From the NCBI RefSeq assembly GCF_002844535.1, contig NZ_PJNH01000001.1:1148997-1187307 (forward strand): 38,311 bases of DNA. The letters are read 5' to 3'. The notes below the pieces were generated by a model. It was not told where the DNA came from and searched no databases. It saw nothing but the letters and a program-made list of their open reading frames with translations. Of the stretch, positions 6,843 through 14,177 are shown piece by piece (the first letter of the stretch is position 1; every line of letters starts with the position of its first letter). The DNA comes from Halalkalibacillus sediminis (GTDB taxonomy: Bacteria; Bacillota; Bacilli; Bacillales; Alkalibacillaceae). Position numbers and translations under genes: made by a program.

Positions 6843-8999
6843 ATGAGTGATAAGCTTTTTGCTTTGGATATAGGAACAAGAAGTGTAGTAGGCATTATTT
6901 TGAAGAAAATAGATCAATCATACGAAGTAATAGAAATGATTTCCAAAGAGCACGAGGAACGTTCCATGTTAGATGGTCAAATACATAATGTATTAGCTGT
7001 TTCAAAAGTCATCCAACAAATCAAGAATCAATTAGAAGAAAAACATGGACCGTTGAAAAAGGTTTGTGTTGCTGCAGCGGGACGAGCTTTGAAAACAAAG
7101 GAAAGCTCTGTTGAAATAGATATCTCCCAGCAACCACTAATGACAGAAGATGATATCTTTCACCTAGAACTTGCCGCAGTCCAACAAGCACAATACCAGC
7201 TGGCCGAAGAGGAAAAGGATCACTTAAGCTCCAATTACTATTGTGTAGGTTACTCTGTTTTACATTATTATCTAGATGACGAGGATATCGGTTCACTACT
7301 TGATCAGCAGGGTGAGAAAGCTAAAGTAGATGTCATAGCAACGTTTTTGCCTAAAGTAGTCGTAGAATCATTGTTATCTGCATTGCAACGAGCTGAGCTT
7401 GAAATGGATGCTCTAACCCTGGAACCGATTGCCGCTATTCAAGTATTGATTCCTCAATCCATGCGCCGACTGAATGTTGCCCTTGTTGATATTGGTGCAG
7501 GAACAAGTGATATTGCGATTACGAACGATGGTACTGTTACAGCCTATGGTATGGTTCCGAAGGCTGGAGATGAAATTACAGAAGCATTGAGTGATCAGTA
7601 TTTACTCGACTTCAATCAAGCTGAAAAAGCAAAACGCGACCTTACAAGCCATGCATCTATGGAAATAGAGGACATACTTGGGTTTAAAACAACTGTTGAT
7701 CAAAAAGAAGTTGTAAAAACGATCGAATATGCAATTGATGAGCTCTCTGCATCAATCTGTGACCAAATATTGAAATTGAACCAAAAGGCACCGAAAGCTG
7801 TCATGCTAGTAGGCGGAGGTAGTTTGACACCTTCGATTACCCAAAAAATCGCTAAACACCTTCAATTACCAGACCAACGTGTAGCTGTCCGTGGAATTGA
7901 TGCGATTCAATTATTAGCAAATAAAGAAAACTTGCCTGTCAGCCCCGAGTTTGTCACTCCTATCGGTATTGCTATAGCTGCCAAACAAAGTCCCGTTCAC
8001 TATATTAGCGTTCAAGTGAATAACCGGACTGTTCGATTATTTGATTTAAAACAATTAACAATCGGAGACAGTCTACTAGCAGCGGGAATAGAGCTGAATA
8101 AATTGTACGGAAAACCTGGAATAGCTATTTTCACCTCTTTAAATGGTAAGAAAATTACTCTACCAGGGACATTTGGAGAAGCTCCTTCTATTTTTATTAA
8201 TGGAGAGGAAGCATCTCTCCAAGACAGGATACAGCACGGTGACGAAATCTTTGTCGAGCAAGGTAAAGACGGGTCAACCCCTACCTATCGTGTTAAAGAT
8301 GTAATTGGGGACCTCCCTACTCAAACCATCACTCTTCAGAATCAACCAGTTGAACTTCGACCTAATGTAATTGTGAATGGAAAACATGCGGACATGAATC
8401 AAGTACTAAAGGATGGCGATCAAATCAACTGGTCTAGCACACAAAATGTTGAGGATATTTTTAAACAACAACGCCTTAATGACCTAATCGATTTAGATAA
8501 GCCATTCCATATTTATTTAAATGGTAAACGACATCAAACCAAAGAAAAAATTATTGAACTGCTAGTAAACGGTCAACCCGCTTCTTTCGATCAGAGTGTA
8601 AGAAATGGTGATCAAATCGCTTACTCAACACATAACCAAGTATCAGTAAATGAGTTCTTGAATGAGTTAAACCTTTCACTCGCTAAAAAGATCACAGTAT
8701 TTTATGAAGGAAACGCCATTACACTTACGAAAGATTACTTACACTTATCAAAAAATGGACAAATACTGAAAGGTGAATCACTCCTCTATCCGGGGGATCA
8801 GTTGGAGTTAGAGAAACAGATGCCTTCTCCTTTCATCTTTCAAGATCTTTTCAGATATATTGATTTAGAGCCCGAATATAAAAAAGGCTACCGCTTCAAA
8901 CTATTTAAAAATGGCCATGAGGTTGGTTTTTCTGAAGAAATTGCTGATAATGACGAACTTTCAATTTCTTGGACCGAAAGCATATACTCAAATGAATAG
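6843..8999 (+). CDS. FtsA-like actin-fold protein with C-terminal beta-grasp-like repeats
   Basis: 718 residues. The first about 385 resemble FtsA/PilM actin-like ATPases: phosphate-1 loop ALDIGTRS (7-14), a 1C-like insert region around 80-170, phosphate-2 loop VDIGAGTSDIAI (215-226) and adenosine motif MLVGGGSLTP (321-330). It is not the dcw-cluster FtsA, which is about 420-440 residues. Residues about 390-718 hold at least five copies of a loose motif, hydrophobic-x-NG-x-x-A/V followed about 10-15 residues later by x-GDxI/L. The copies are near 450, 510, 574, 637 and 689 and resemble small beta-grasp folds (ubiquitin/SLBB-like). No membrane helix or C-terminal amphipathic targeting helix is evident. 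GAGGTGG lies 7 bases before the ATG. It stands alone, between aroA and the mnt operon, with its own terminator. A division or envelope scaffold role is inference. Confidence 0.8.
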   Translation: MSDKLFALDIGTRSVVGIILKKIDQSYEVIEMISKEHEERSMLDGQIHNVLAVSKVIQQIKNQLEEKHGPLKKVCVAAAGRALKTKESSVEIDISQQPLMTEDDIFHLELAAVQQAQYQLAEEEKDHLSSNYYCVGYSVLHYYLDDEDIGSLLDQQGEKAKVDVIATFLPKVVVESLLSALQRAELEMDALTLEPIAAIQVLIPQSMRRLNVALVDIGAGTSDIAITNDGTVTAYGMVPKAGDEITEALSDQYLLDFNQAEKAKRDLTSHASMEIEDILGFKTTVDQKEVVKTIEYAIDELSASICDQILKLNQKAPKAVMLVGGGSLTPSITQKIAKHLQLPDQRVAVRGIDAIQLLANKENLPVSPEFVTPIGIAIAAKQSPVHYISVQVNNRTVRLFDLKQLTIGDSLLAAGIELNKLYGKPGIAIFTSLNGKKITLPGTFGEAPSIFINGEEASLQDRIQHGDEIFVEQGKDGSTPTYRVKDVIGDLPTQTITLQNQPVELRPNVIVNGKHADMNQVLKDGDQINWSSTQNVEDIFKQQRLNDLIDLDKPFHIYLNGKRHQTKEKIIELLVNGQPASFDQSVRNGDQIAYSTHNQVSVNEFLNELNLSLAKKITVFYEGNAITLTKDYLHLSKNGQILKGESLLYPGDQLELEKQMPSPFIFQDLFRYIDLEPEYKKGYRFKLFKNGHEVGFSEEIADNDELSISWTESIYSNE

Positions 9000-9006
9000 A
9001 TATTTT

Positions 9007-9036
9007 AAAAAGTCGCATAATTCTTGCGACTTTTTT
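9007..9036 (+). terminator. Terminator of the FtsA-like gene
   Basis: AAAAAGTCGCA pairs with TGCGACTTTTT over a 7-nt loop and ends in six T. It abuts the -35 box of the mnt promoter. Confidence 0.9.
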
Positions 9037-9037
9037 C

Positions 9038-9066
9038 TTGACAAAAATTCATGCTGCCCCTAAAAT
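9038..9066 (+). promoter_or_regulatory. Sigma-A promoter of mntABCD
   Basis: A consensus TTGACA (9038-9043) lies 17 bases from TAAAAT (9061-9066). The start of transcription would be near 9073, giving a leader of about 190 bases before mntA. The -10 box runs into the first MntR-type operator, as expected for a repressed metal-uptake promoter. Confidence 0.75.
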
Positions 9067-9082
9067 TTGCGTATGGTAAACT
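9066..9082 (+). promoter_or_regulatory. MntR-type operator 1
   Basis: TTTGCGTATGGTAAACT fits the Bacillus MntR box pattern (TTTGC, about six bases, then a GG-AAACT half) and shares GGTAAACTTTT with the palindrome at 9202-9225. Its position over the -10/+1 region would block RNA polymerase when MntR is loaded with Mn2+. Confidence 0.7.
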
Positions 9083-9157
9083 TTTTTATCTGCAGTAACA
9101 TTTTTCAACTTAGGTTAATATATTAAATTACTTCAATAAATTACTTCAAATTAAAAT

Positions 9158-9185
9158 CGAGACAATTACATAATTAATTGGCTCG
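9158..9185 (+). other. Hairpin in the mnt leader
   Basis: CGAG-A-CAATTA and TAATTG-G-CTCG form an 11-position stem with one mismatch and a 6-nt loop, followed by an A-rich tract. It lies in the predicted mntA 5' leader. It has neither a T run nor the conserved bases of the manganese (yybP-ykoY) riboswitch, so function is unknown. Confidence 0.35.
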
Positions 9186-9201
9186 AAAAAAATTTTATTC
9201 A

Positions 9202-9225
9202 AAAAGTTTACCTAGGTAAACTTTT
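9202..9225. promoter_or_regulatory. MntR-type operator 2: perfect 24-bp palindrome
   Basis: AAAAGTTTACC-TA-GGTAAACTTTT is a perfect inverted repeat ending 36 bases before the mntA start. Its halves match the GGTAAACTTTT half of operator 1 and GGTAAACTT upstream of mntR. It is probably a DtxR/MntR-family binding site. It may repress a second, weaker promoter (TATAAC at 9225-9230) or help a distant repression complex. Confidence 0.7.
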
Positions 9226-9261
9226 ATAACTTAGTCAAACTTACTAGAGGAGCTCTTAAAA

Positions 9262-10197
9262 ATGAAAAAAATTTATCAATTACTTTTGCTTTTTACTTTT
9301 ATTCTACTAGTGGCTGCTGGCTGCAGTAATCAAGAAGGTGAGGCTACTGATGAAGATACTATAAATATAGTTACGACCATTGCCCAAATCGGGGAGCCAT
9401 TATCAGTTATAGGCGGTGATCGTGTCAACGTGGAGAGTTTGATGGGCCCTTCAGTTGACCCGCACTTATACAATGCGACACATGGAGATATAAAAAAAGT
9501 TGATCAGGCAGATCTCATTTTTTATAACGGACTAAACTTAGAAGCGAATATGGTCAAAGTTTTTGATGAGATTTCTCAAACTAGGCCTGTGTTAGCTATT
9601 GGTGAAACTGTCCCCAAGGACCAACTATTAGAAGATGAGGAAGGCTCGATCGATCCTCATATATGGTTCGATATCGATCTTTGGCGTGAAGCTCTGGACT
9701 CAGCTGTAGAGGAATTGAAAGAATATTCACCAGAGGATGCAGAATACTTTGAACAGAATAAGCAGGATTACTTTTCGGAATTAGAAAAATTAAAAGAGGA
9801 TTCTTTAAATAAGATGAGTGAAATCCCTGAATCCAAAAGAGTATTGGTTACTGCTCACGATGCTTTCGGATACTTTGGAAACATGTACAATTTGGATGTT
9901 ATCGGTCTACAAGGTTTAAGTACAGATGGCGAGATTGGTGTTTCTGATATCAACAACACCATTTCTATTATAAAAAAGTACGAAATTCCTGCGATTTTCG
10001 TTGAAACAAGTATTAATGAAGACTCCATCCAAGCTGTCATACAAGGGGCCTCCAGTGACGGAATCGATGTTTCACTTGGTGGTGAATTATTTTCAGATGC
10101 TATGGGGCAGGCTGAAACTATTGAAGGAACTTATTTAGGGATGTACAGACACAATGTTGAAACCATCTCAAAAGCTTTGACAGAAGGTGATGATTAA
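9262..10197 (+). CDS. mntA: Manganese ABC transporter, substrate-binding lipoprotein MntA
   Basis: 311 residues, cluster A-I (TroA/PsaA/ZnuA) metal-binding protein. A lipoprotein signal peptide covers 1-20, with lipobox VAAG-C21, so it is anchored to the outer face of the membrane. The metal ligands expected for TroA are present: H68 (VDPHLY), H133 (IDPHIWFD), H199 (VTAHDAFGYF) and D279. The family binds Mn2+ or Zn2+. Manganese is preferred here because of the MntR-type operators and the linked mntR. It lacks the long His-rich loop typical of zinc-specific ZnuA. A GAGGAG site precedes the ATG. It is first in mntABCD; mntB starts one base after its stop. Confidence 0.92.
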   Translation: MKKIYQLLLLFTFILLVAAGCSNQEGEATDEDTINIVTTIAQIGEPLSVIGGDRVNVESLMGPSVDPHLYNATHGDIKKVDQADLIFYNGLNLEANMVKVFDEISQTRPVLAIGETVPKDQLLEDEEGSIDPHIWFDIDLWREALDSAVEELKEYSPEDAEYFEQNKQDYFSELEKLKEDSLNKMSEIPESKRVLVTAHDAFGYFGNMYNLDVIGLQGLSTDGEIGVSDINNTISIIKKYEIPAIFVETSINEDSIQAVIQGASSDGIDVSLGGELFSDAMGQAETIEGTYLGMYRHNVETISKALTEGDD

Positions 10198-10198
10198 A

Positions 10199-10960
10199 AT
10201 GAAGGATATTGTACTTGATGTGAATAATATTGCTGCTTCATATAAAAAAGAACAAGTTTTACATGATGTTAATTTCTCAATAGAAAAAGGAACACTTACT
10301 GGAATCGTGGGACCAAATGGTGCAGGTAAATCCACTTTGTTGAAGACATTATTGAATCTTCATCAATCATTAGGTGGTACAGTAAGATTCTTTGGAGTCC
10401 CTTTCCAAAAGGCGAAAAAAAGAATTGGATATGTTCCTCAACGTGGCTCAGTCGATTGGGATTTCCCGACTGATGCCCTTGATGTCGTGACGATGGGACT
10501 TTACGGACAGATCGGCTGGATGAAGAGGCCGAAACGTGGAGACAAAGAAAAAGCTTATCAAGCTTTAGACAAAATGGGAATGGCCGACTATGCCAACCGT
10601 CAAATTAGCGAGCTCTCTGGTGGTCAGCAACAAAGGGTATTTCTTGCTCGTGCACTAGTTCAAGAAGCTGACTTTTATTTTATGGATGAACCACTGGCCG
10701 GAGTGGATGCAGCTACTGAGAGTGCTATTATGAAGACTCTTAAAGAGTTAAAGTCTTACGGAAAGACCGTCATGGTTGTACACCATGACTTACAGACTGT
10801 AGAAGACTATTTTGATCACGTCTTATTATTGAATCGAACAGTTATCGACCATGGCCCAACTCAAGAAACTTTCACTAAAGAGCAAATCGCGAATACGTAT
10901 GGCGGTGACATGCGTTGGATGAAAGAAGGTGCCCCGAATGTGGCAAACACTTCTCAATAG
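10199..10960 (+). CDS. mntB: Manganese ABC transporter, ATP-binding protein MntB
   Basis: 253 residues. It is the cytoplasmic ATPase that powers Mn2+ uptake by MntA-MntC-MntD. Walker A GPNGAGKST, Q-loop YVPQRGSVDWDFP (a signature of this metal-transporter subfamily), LSGGQQQRV signature, Walker B FYFMDEP and H-loop VVHHD are all intact. The frame is open from a GTG at 10187, but the ATG at 10199 has AAGGTGA 8 bases upstream and a family-like N-terminus. It overlaps the start of mntC by 23 bases, which suggests translational coupling. Confidence 0.94.
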   Translation: MKDIVLDVNNIAASYKKEQVLHDVNFSIEKGTLTGIVGPNGAGKSTLLKTLLNLHQSLGGTVRFFGVPFQKAKKRIGYVPQRGSVDWDFPTDALDVVTMGLYGQIGWMKRPKRGDKEKAYQALDKMGMADYANRQISELSGGQQQRVFLARALVQEADFYFMDEPLAGVDAATESAIMKTLKELKSYGKTVMVVHHDLQTVEDYFDHVLLLNRTVIDHGPTQETFTKEQIANTYGGDMRWMKEGAPNVANTSQ

Positions 10961-11831
10961 TAATACACAGTGGGTACTCTTAAGCACATTAATCTTAGGA
11001 ATAGCCGCTGGAACGGTTGGGTGTATTGTCTACTGGCGGAAGCAAAGTTTGATGAGTGATGCCTTGGCTCACGCAGCTTTACCCGGAGTTGTTATTGCTT
11101 TTCTACTCATTGGTGAGAAGAACCTCTTCATTTTAATCATTGGTGCAACAATTAGTGCACTTTTAGGAGCTTTATTCATCCAGTGGATCCAGTCATCTAC
11201 ACGAATAACGGAAGATACGGCTATGGGAATGGTCCTATCTGTGTTTTTCGGTTTAGGGATTATGTTATTGACCATCGTTAATCGATCGGCTGGCGGGAAC
11301 CAAAGTGGCCTAGATAGTTTTATTTTCGGTCAGGCAGCTGCGATGGTCCGTTCAGATGTGTATACAATGCTGAGCTTTGCGCTTGTTGTTATCTTCGTTG
11401 TATTTGTAGGTTTCAAAGAATGGAAAATATACTTATTCGATCCTTCTTTTGCAAAAGGGTTAGGATTATCTTTGACCTGGATGAACGCTCTTTATATAGG
11501 GCTGTTAGTCATTACAATCGTAATTGGTATTCAAGCTGTAGGAGTCATTTTAATCGCAGCTTTATTGATCATTCCATCCGTGAGTGCTAGGTATTGGACG
11601 AATGCGTTTAAATATATGCTGGTACTATCAGCCGTTTTCGGAGGAATTTCTGGCGCGACAGGTACACTGATCAGCGCTCTAGGGAGTAATTTACCCACAG
11701 GACCTTTTATCGTCATCGTTGCATCAACTATCTTTTTCATTTCTTTGATTTTTGGAAAAGAAAAAGGGTTGTTAATACAAAAGTTGCAATGGAAACACCA
11801 GCGTGCGGCCATTAAAGAAGGAGGCAGATAA
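10938..11831 (+). CDS. mntC: Manganese ABC transporter permease MntC
   Basis: 297 residues, ABC-3 family membrane permease (ZnuB/TroC/MntC type) with about eight or nine predicted helices. The conserved start of the domain (WVLLSTLILGIAAGTVGC, then RKQSLMSDALAHAALPGV) and the EAA-like region near FDPSFAKGLGLS are seen. The ATG at 10938 has AAGG 9 bases upstream; an in-frame GTG at 10929 is also possible but too close to it. It pairs with MntD as a heterodimeric channel. Only 1 base separates its stop from the mntD start. Confidence 0.92.
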   Translation: MWQTLLNSNTQWVLLSTLILGIAAGTVGCIVYWRKQSLMSDALAHAALPGVVIAFLLIGEKNLFILIIGATISALLGALFIQWIQSSTRITEDTAMGMVLSVFFGLGIMLLTIVNRSAGGNQSGLDSFIFGQAAAMVRSDVYTMLSFALVVIFVVFVGFKEWKIYLFDPSFAKGLGLSLTWMNALYIGLLVITIVIGIQAVGVILIAALLIIPSVSARYWTNAFKYMLVLSAVFGGISGATGTLISALGSNLPTGPFIVIVASTIFFISLIFGKEKGLLIQKLQWKHQRAAIKEGGR

Positions 11832-11832
11832 A

Positions 11833-12705
11833 ATGACATATACAGCATGGATCATATTAACTGCCTCACTTGTGGGACTTTCTTGCGGCATCATCGGTGT
11901 CTTTCTGATTCTAAGAAAGATGGCTATGATGGCCGATGCAATCAGCCATACCGTATTACTTGGTATCGTGATCGCGTTCTTGATCACACGACAAGTCTCT
12001 GGACCTTCAATGTTGATAGGTGCTGCAGTTGCAGGGTTATTAACTGCATTTCTCGTCCAATGGTTGAACTCCTTGAAAATTGAACAACACGCTGCAATCG
12101 GGATTGTTTTTACGACTTTATTCGCAATTGGTGTAATTTTAATTTCCACATCAATCGGTAATGCACACCTAGATGTCCAACACGCTTTGATGGGGGAAAT
12201 TACATTTATCCCTTGGAATACAATCGATATACCTTTAATAGGGACGGTACCCCAAGCGACAGCTTTATTATCTTTGGTCTTGATTATAGTAGTGATTATG
12301 GTTTTAGCATTCTATAAAGAGTGGAAGATTACCTCATTTGACCCAGCACTAGCAGCAAGTTTAGGCATACCAGTAATTTTGATGCACTATCTATTCATGA
12401 CACTGGTTTCTATTACTACGGTTGCTTCTTTTGACTCTGTCGGAGCAATCATGGTTGTTGCCATGCTAATTACACCTGCTGCTTCTGCTTATTTATGGAC
12501 GGATAAGTTAGCCATCATGATCGTGTTAAGTGGTTCTTTCGGAGTCATCTCAGCAATTCTGGGCTACTTCATAGCAACTGGAATAGATACATCAATTTCA
12601 GGTTCAATGGCTTTTGCTACAGGGTTGATATTCCTGGTGAGTTTTGTCTTATCACCTAAGCATGGAATCATGTCTAGATTTGCAAAACCGGTTAGTGACT
12701 CTTAA
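11833..12705 (+). CDS. mntD: Manganese ABC transporter permease MntD
   Basis: 290 residues, second ABC-3 permease, similar in layout to mntC (RKMAMMADAISHTVLLGIV near the N-terminus and FDPALAASLGI in the coupling region) with about eight helices. The ATG at 11833 follows a strong GAAGGAGG. It is the last transporter gene; no clear terminator is seen before mntR, so some read-through into mntR is possible. Confidence 0.92.
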   Translation: MTYTAWIILTASLVGLSCGIIGVFLILRKMAMMADAISHTVLLGIVIAFLITRQVSGPSMLIGAAVAGLLTAFLVQWLNSLKIEQHAAIGIVFTTLFAIGVILISTSIGNAHLDVQHALMGEITFIPWNTIDIPLIGTVPQATALLSLVLIIVVIMVLAFYKEWKITSFDPALAASLGIPVILMHYLFMTLVSITTVASFDSVGAIMVVAMLITPAASAYLWTDKLAIMIVLSGSFGVISAILGYFIATGIDTSISGSMAFATGLIFLVSFVLSPKHGIMSRFAKPVSDS

Positions 12706-12773
12706 ATATTTTTCTGGGAAGTTTAGTTATTAGCTCAAATCTCAGCTTATCCTTTAGAAAGCTTTAATTGTTT

Positions 12774-12782
12774 GGTAAACTT
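12774..12782 (+). promoter_or_regulatory. MntR-type half-site upstream of mntR
   Basis: GGTAAACTT, identical to the right half of both mnt operators, lies 44 bases before the mntR ATG. The left half is not conserved (a degenerate TTTAATTGTTT precedes it), so any binding would be weaker. It may give mild autoregulation. Confidence 0.3.
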
Positions 12783-12826
12783 AAATATAGAAGTTGACTA
12801 AACTCAAAAATTTTGGAGGTTAATTT

Positions 12827-13255
12827 ATGCCAACTCCAAGCATGGAAGATTACATTGAACAAATATACATTCTAATAGATCAAAAAGGATACGCACGTGC
12901 TTCTGACATCGCAGAACGTTTAGAAGTGCATCCCTCTTCTGTAACTAAGATGGTGAAAAAACTAGACCAAGAACAATATCTATTGTACGAAAAATATCGA
13001 GGGCTAATTTTGACCGATAAAGGAAACAAGATCGGTAAGCGACTTGTATATAGACATGAGTTACTTGAGAAGTTCCTTGAAATCATAGGAACCGACACTG
13101 AGAGTATTTACGAAGAAGTCGAAGGAATTGAACATCATCTCAGTTGGGAGAGCATTTTTAGGATTGGGGACCTAGTAGAATATTTCGAAGAAAATCCTCA
13201 ACGACAGAAAGATTTAAAGAATGTACAAAAAAGAAATGAAAATCGAGAAATATGA
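12827..13255 (+). CDS. mntR: Manganese-responsive transcriptional regulator MntR
   Basis: 142 residues, the same length as B. subtilis MntR, a DtxR-family dimer that represses Mn2+ uptake genes when manganese is bound. Residues 1-70 are a winged helix-turn-helix ([24 protein letters not shown]). The metal-binding residues line up at the B. subtilis positions: D8, E11, H77, E99, E102 and H103. The short form lacks the SH3-like domain of DtxR/IdeR. TTGGAGGT sits 6 bases before the ATG. Linkage to mntABCD (unlinked in B. subtilis) supports its role on the two operators upstream of mntA. Confidence 0.96.
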   Translation: MPTPSMEDYIEQIYILIDQKGYARASDIAERLEVHPSSVTKMVKKLDQEQYLLYEKYRGLILTDKGNKIGKRLVYRHELLEKFLEIIGTDTESIYEEVEGIEHHLSWESIFRIGDLVEYFEENPQRQKDLKNVQKRNENREI

Positions 13256-13293
13256 TATAAGACTTTACAGTAAACCCTAATGAGAAACAAATG

Positions 13294-13338
13294 AAAACAC
13301 GATCGTATGGAGAAATACATCCTTCGATCGTGTTTTTT
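13294..13338 (+). terminator. Terminator between convergent mntR and ytxJ
   Basis: AAAACACGATCG and CGATCGTGTTTT form a 12-bp stem with an inner GGA/TCC pairing and a run of seven T on the + strand. The A-rich left side may also end ytxJ transcripts on the - strand. Confidence 0.85.
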
Positions 13339-13341
13339 TAA

Positions 13342-13665
13342 CTACATAATTTGTTTTTCTAACTTTTTAGCAGTTATATCGAAATGAGAAGCATGGAATT
13401 GAACATCGCCATCTTGTACATAAAACACCTGTGGTGATTGGTGCTTGACTTGGAAATGTTCAGCTACCTGGTTAGATAATTCTCTATTCTCTTGGATATG
13501 AATGATATAACTTGTAACGTCATTCGAAGAACTAAACTTTTCAAACTCTTTCTTTGCTTGATCACTGATCGGACAAGTAAGACTATGTTTTAAAAGAACA
13601 TAGGACTCATCATTTTCAATTACATTAGATAACTCTTTGTCAGATGTTAATCGTTTAACGTTCAT
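13342..13665 (-). CDS. ytxJ: YtxJ / monothiol bacilliredoxin BrxC family protein
   Basis: 107 residues, thioredoxin-fold family found in bacillithiol-making Firmicutes. The single active-site Cys is C31 in TCPIS, the monothiol motif of this family. The cis-Pro region reads HQSPQVFYV. The role, from family knowledge, is to reduce or sense mixed disulfides between proteins and bacillithiol. A GGGGGT site precedes the ATG. It is the last gene of ytxG-ytxH-ytxJ, but a hairpin with a T run separates it from ytxH, so its expression may be partly attenuated or independent. Confidence 0.92.
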   Translation of the reverse strand: MNVKRLTSDKELSNVIENDESYVLLKHSLTCPISDQAKKEFEKFSSSNDVTSYIIHIQENRELSNQVAEHFQVKHQSPQVFYVQDGDVQFHASHFDITAKKLEKQIM

Positions 13666-13684
13666 CAGATTACCCCCTTAAAAT

Positions 13685-13717
13685 GAAAAAAAGTTGTTGG
13701 TATGAACCAACAACTTT
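13685..13717 (-). terminator. Terminator/attenuator between ytxH and ytxJ
   Basis: An 11-bp perfect stem (AAAGTTGTTGG with CCAACAACTTT, 6-nt loop) is followed on the - strand by a T run. It lies 4 bases after ytxH and 19 bases before the ytxJ start, so only part of the transcripts should continue. Confidence 0.8.
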
Positions 13718-13721
13718 AATC

Positions 13722-14165
13722 TTAATATTTTTCTTGAGAACGTTCAAACATCTCGTTCGCTTCTTGTCTTTCTAATTCTTCAGCGGCTTCTTCAATTGCT
13801 TCTGCAACCTCTTCAGCTACTTCTTCATCAGATTTCTTACGTTTGCGGTTATCTTTGAATTCATTGACACGGTTTTGAAGTTCACCGCTTTTTTCTTTTA
13901 CACGCTCTGATAATTCTTTACTTTTGACTTGTGCTTGTTGAGACCACTCATTACCTCTTTCATAGGCAACGTCTTTCCATTCTCCAGCACGTTCTCTAAC
14001 CTGATTAGCACCAGTGTTAATATCTTCACGAATCTCTTTACCGGCTTTCGGGGCAAATAGCAAAGCTACAGAAGCACCTACAATACCTCCGATTAATGTA
14101 CCGATCATGAAATCCTTACTGTTAATGTTTTCTTCCTGATTTTGCTTTTCTTTTTCGTTTCCCAT
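13722..14165 (-). CDS. ytxH: YtxH family general stress protein
   Basis: 147 residues. A short cytoplasmic N-terminus is followed by the YtxH domain, DFMIGTLIGGIVGASVALLFAPKAGKE (about 18-44), a glycine-rich membrane helix ending in the typical APKAGKE. The rest (about 50-145) is a highly charged, probably coiled-coil region rich in Glu, Lys and Arg, with an acidic C-terminus (EEVAEEVAEAIEEAAEELE). TAAGGAGG precedes the ATG. The molecular role is unknown; in B. subtilis it is part of the sigma-B stress regulon. Confidence 0.92.
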   Translation of the reverse strand: MGNEKEKQNQEENINSKDFMIGTLIGGIVGASVALLFAPKAGKEIREDINTGANQVRERAGEWKDVAYERGNEWSQQAQVKSKELSERVKEKSGELQNRVNEFKDNRKRKKSDEEVAEEVAEAIEEAAEELERQEANEMFERSQEKY

Positions 14166-14177
14166 TATTAATCCTCC

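Noticed and set aside
7021-7296. 91-codon antisense frame inside the FtsA-like gene
   Set aside because: No ribosome site or family likeness; the sense gene is well supported over the whole region.
9086-9261. Possible manganese riboswitch in the mntA leader
   Set aside because: The conserved bases and paired loops of the yybP-ykoY class are not seen; only a simple hairpin and the operator palindrome are present.
11772-12149. Long open frame antisense to mntC/mntD
   Set aside because: It is a shadow of the permease genes, with no ribosome site and amino acid use typical of a reversed membrane gene.
12791-12804. TTGACT as a -35 box of mntR
   Set aside because: A matching -10 would fall on the mntR ribosome site, leaving no leader, so no promoter was assigned.
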